In this document: piece by piece, positions 30,480 to 32,682 of the stretch
How positions within the stretch are numbered: position 1 is the first letter of the stretch
How the letters are laid out: the number at the start of each line of letters is the position of its first letter
Origin: Bremia lactucae
Taxonomy: Eukaryota; Oomycota; Peronosporomycetes; Peronosporales; Peronosporaceae
NCBI RefSeq assembly: GCF_004359215.1
Contig: NW_027152195.1
Coordinates: 251,885-284,566, forward strand
Length of the DNA stretch: 32,682 nt
Direction: 5' to 3'
Notes under the pieces: model-generated
The model's input: only the letters and a program-made list of their open reading frames with translations
What the model was told of the DNA's origin: nothing
The model's database searches: none
Translations under genes and position numbers: made by a program

Positions 30480-30650
30480 ATCGGCCGCCAGATTTAAATC
30501 TGGTGGCTGCCACATTTGTTACCCATAATAAATGAAGTTTTAGTGGTTAACTATTATCAATCGAACAAAAGGCTATTTTAATCATAAAGTAAAAGTGTAC
30601 CACAGCAACGGTTCACCAACCGAAATGCGCCCCATTACCCCCCCCCCCGC
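30480..30650 (+). repeat. LTR fragment, family 2
   Basis: Matches 24140-24330 in the same orientation, including a hairpin that reads CCAGATTTAAATCTGG here and CCAGATCTCTATCTGG there, the ATAATAAAT tract and the GTACCACAGCAACGGTTCACC block. It ends in a run of Cs (30640-30648). Confidence 0.6.
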
Positions 30651-30899
30651 ACCAGACTGTCGACACCGAGTAACAACATTCGCTTTATTTCCTTTTTGAG
30701 GTTGGAATTCAAACAGCTAACCATTCGGTTGTGTTTTGCATTTCTTTCTCTGATGAAAACTAAGCGTGAGTCACAGACTCGTAGCGCCTTCATTAACGAA
30801 GGTGATAGTGGACTTTGAAAGTCACACTCCATCGGAGGATGGGGAATAGATAGGATCGTGGCTCCTACACGTCTCGTCCTGTGGACGAATCTCTTTTCG

Positions 30900-31440
30900 G
30901 ACCCCAAATCCGTTCCCAGAACGTGGTGCCGCGGATGTTTTAGCTGCATGGCGCATATTAAGGCTCAAGTCTCGCGACTGACCTCGGATCTTTGCTATGT
31001 CCGAGCGAAGTCTCGTCAGGGTTATGAACGCCTGAAGACTCGCTTGGACCTTTTTGAGCGGATAATGCTGAGGGATCCGCGTTACTCGCGTGATGTCCCT
31101 CGCTCTCCGAGTCCTGTTCGTGGTGGGAGCCTCAGTCCAACAGCTTTTCGCCTTCACCGTCCCCCTCAACCGAACGACGCTCGACTCACAGTCGGCGTCA
31201 CCATCGGTCTCCTTAGAGGGATGGGTACGTGACCTCATTTAAGTCTACATACCGTTTTAGATGACCTACGTAAAATACGGGGTGCGTCTTCATGTACGGG
31301 GGAAGGGTGAGCCTATATTTTTGTCTCCAACCTCTTCAACAACCGTAAAGGGCCCAATGAGACGCGGCAACAACTACGTAGTACTTCCAGGGAGTACAGA
31401 ATATGCATTCTTAGGTAGGGTACCAGTACTTAGTAGTACT
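30900..31440 (+). pseudogene. Gypsy gag coiled-coil part, third copy
   Basis: A single frame (30858-31232) reads HIKAQVSRLTSDLCYVRAKS, RQGYERLKTRLDLFERIMLR and DPRYSRDVPRSPSPVRGG. It is homologous to 14720-15200 but without its frameshift. The match continues to about 31440 (the GGCAACAACTACGTAGTACTTCCAG stretch) and then ends near the point where the 14-kb copy switches to integrase. No gag 5' end is attached; 30651-30900 shows nothing recognisable. Confidence 0.6.
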
Positions 31441-31583
31441 TTGTCCCACTCTAAAGCGTTCATTATTTTTGCGACCATTTCGCTCCATACATTATTTATG
31501 CTTGTCCTGTGCGCTTGCCATCGCGTCACAGACTTTTCGTGTGATGACTAATCGATCATCCACAAAGCGTTAAGCCTCGCTCA

Positions 31584-32682
31584 CGCTTTTAGCATCAAAC
31601 TCGCATATGATACCGCCGAGAGGTCGGTCATATGGCGTATGTTATTGACCACTGCTAAAATGGCAGGGTCACTGGGGCAAGTTTCTGTTGTTGATTTGAT
31701 ACCCTCGCGGGTCATCGTCATACTAACGAAACTATGCCCCTCTTTCGCACCGAGCATAGTGAGGGGCCTTCCCCCACTAAAAATCGGGCGGCGCGCAATC
31801 GAGACTGGCGTCCGAGGATGGCGCAGTCCGTTAATATAAAACGGTGTCTTAGTCGTACTGGCGTGGACACTGTTATTTGTTGCGAACTCCACACTTGGCA
31901 ATTGCTTGATCCACTCTTTGGAAGTTGCTATAGTGCGTAAGACATCCGCCACGACCCGAGTGGCACGTTCTGTTTGGCCATCGGTCTGGGGATGATCTGC
32001 GGTCGCCATGTGGAGCTTGCTACCTAGCAGCTCGAACACATGTCGCCAAAACCCGGACGTAAAACGTGGATCCCAGTCCGATACTATGGACTCGGGCTTC
32101 CCGCGTAGTCGTTAGACATGATCCAGTAACAAGAGAGCTGCCTCCTTGCCTGTGATCGATGTTTTCCATGGTGCTAAATGCACCATTTTGCTCAGTCTGT
32201 CTACAAAGACAACGAGTCCCGTCCGACCCTTATGATCGGGCGGCATGCCAAACATGAAGTCCAGTCTTACTGGTTTTAACAATTCGTTGGAATCGGTAGC
32301 GGCTTCAGTGGCGCACTGCTAGTCGGTGCAGGCTTAATACGCTGACACTGTTCGCAAGAGCGAATATAGTTGGCCACCCATCTATCGAGGAGTGGCCACC
32401 AAAATTCCTCTGACACTCGTAAGAATGTCTTAACACGGCCCACATGCCCACTAGATGGCGCATCATGGAGCTCGTGAAGGATCATCAGCTTGAGATCTGT
32501 GTCACGAGACACAAAGATTCTCAAGGGATCCCAAGGTGACAGCTGATGCCATAAAGGCCATCGCTGTAGCTAAAGCGATTTAGCTTAGCTTTCAGGTGTG
32601 ACGGAAGACAAAAATCTTTCGTCCACCGAAGTGATCCAACAGCAGGCGACAGTGGTCGTCCTGACTGTAGCTCTCTTTTATT
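31584..32682 (-). pseudogene. Gypsy integrase, minus strand, nearly complete, runs off the window
   Basis: From the right edge: an RNase H-integrase linker (IKESYSQDDHCRLLLDHFGG), the H2C2 zinc finger (HDAPSSGHVGRVKTF, YIRSCEQCQRIKP), then the core: LDFMFGMPPD with Asp, LVVFVDRLSKMVHLAPW, SDWDPRFTSGFW with Asp, and ADHPQTDGQTERATR with Glu, so the DDE triad is present. A TAA at 32114-32112 (DHV-stop) and a shift near 32270 break it. The C-terminal extension runs to 31584 without a chromodomain in this frame. The least decayed integrase in the window. Confidence 0.82.

Noticed and set aside
30640..30648. Run of nine Cs as a regulatory G-quadruplex
   Set aside because: A single homopolymer run, not four G tracts; it could be slippage or a sequencing-error site.

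Overview
The window looks like nuclear DNA of an oomycete of the Phytophthora/downy-mildew type. The evidence is compact genes with 45-80 nt GT-AG introns, closely spaced divergent gene pairs, a tRNA-derived SINE, and Ty3/gypsy retrotransposons whose Gag and Pol fragments match the style known from Peronosporales. I infer the lineage from family resemblance and cannot name the species.

Left part (1-12.4 kb) is a gene-bearing segment: a candidate two-exon small gene (119-445, -); a PX-like domain protein (908-1651, +); an unidentified spliced gene (1979-3034, -); a DEDDh 3'-5' exonuclease with a C-terminal RRM-like part (3132-4481, +); a five-exon mitochondrial-type IscA iron-sulfur assembly gene (6468-7183, +), visible only when its introns are removed; NudC (8423-9425, -); an SS18/GIF-type coactivator with a Gln/Ala-rich tail (10230-11374, -); and a probable mitochondrial ribosomal protein mL59 (11457-11915, +). 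Two pairs are divergent with under 100 bp between start codons. LTR remnants (4865-5846) and a SINE with a perfect 17-bp target-site duplication (7740-8034) lie between these genes.

Right part (12.4-32.7 kb) is a repeat graveyard with no host gene that I recognise. It holds broken gypsy elements joined in opposite orientations: plus-strand gag (and in places integrase) meets minus-strand gag-protease-reverse transcriptase, between LTR pieces that lie in the same orientation. A 2.81-kb mosaic block (14030-16838) recurs at 19383-22191 with one difference seen by eye. Between the two copies are four tandem tRNA-Pro(AGG) cassettes and a more diverged LTR plus gag 5' region. The first copy ends inside the first tRNA at a 5-bp microhomology; the second copy begins where two gag sequences become identical. 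This layout resembles template-switching repair.

No CRISPR, defence cassette or other clearly new gene system was found. The strongest unusual signals are the duplication/tRNA junction, the mosaic opposite-strand retroelements, the dense perfect hairpins in one decayed element (27.4-30.1 kb), and the SINE insertion. Identities and junctions were judged by eye.
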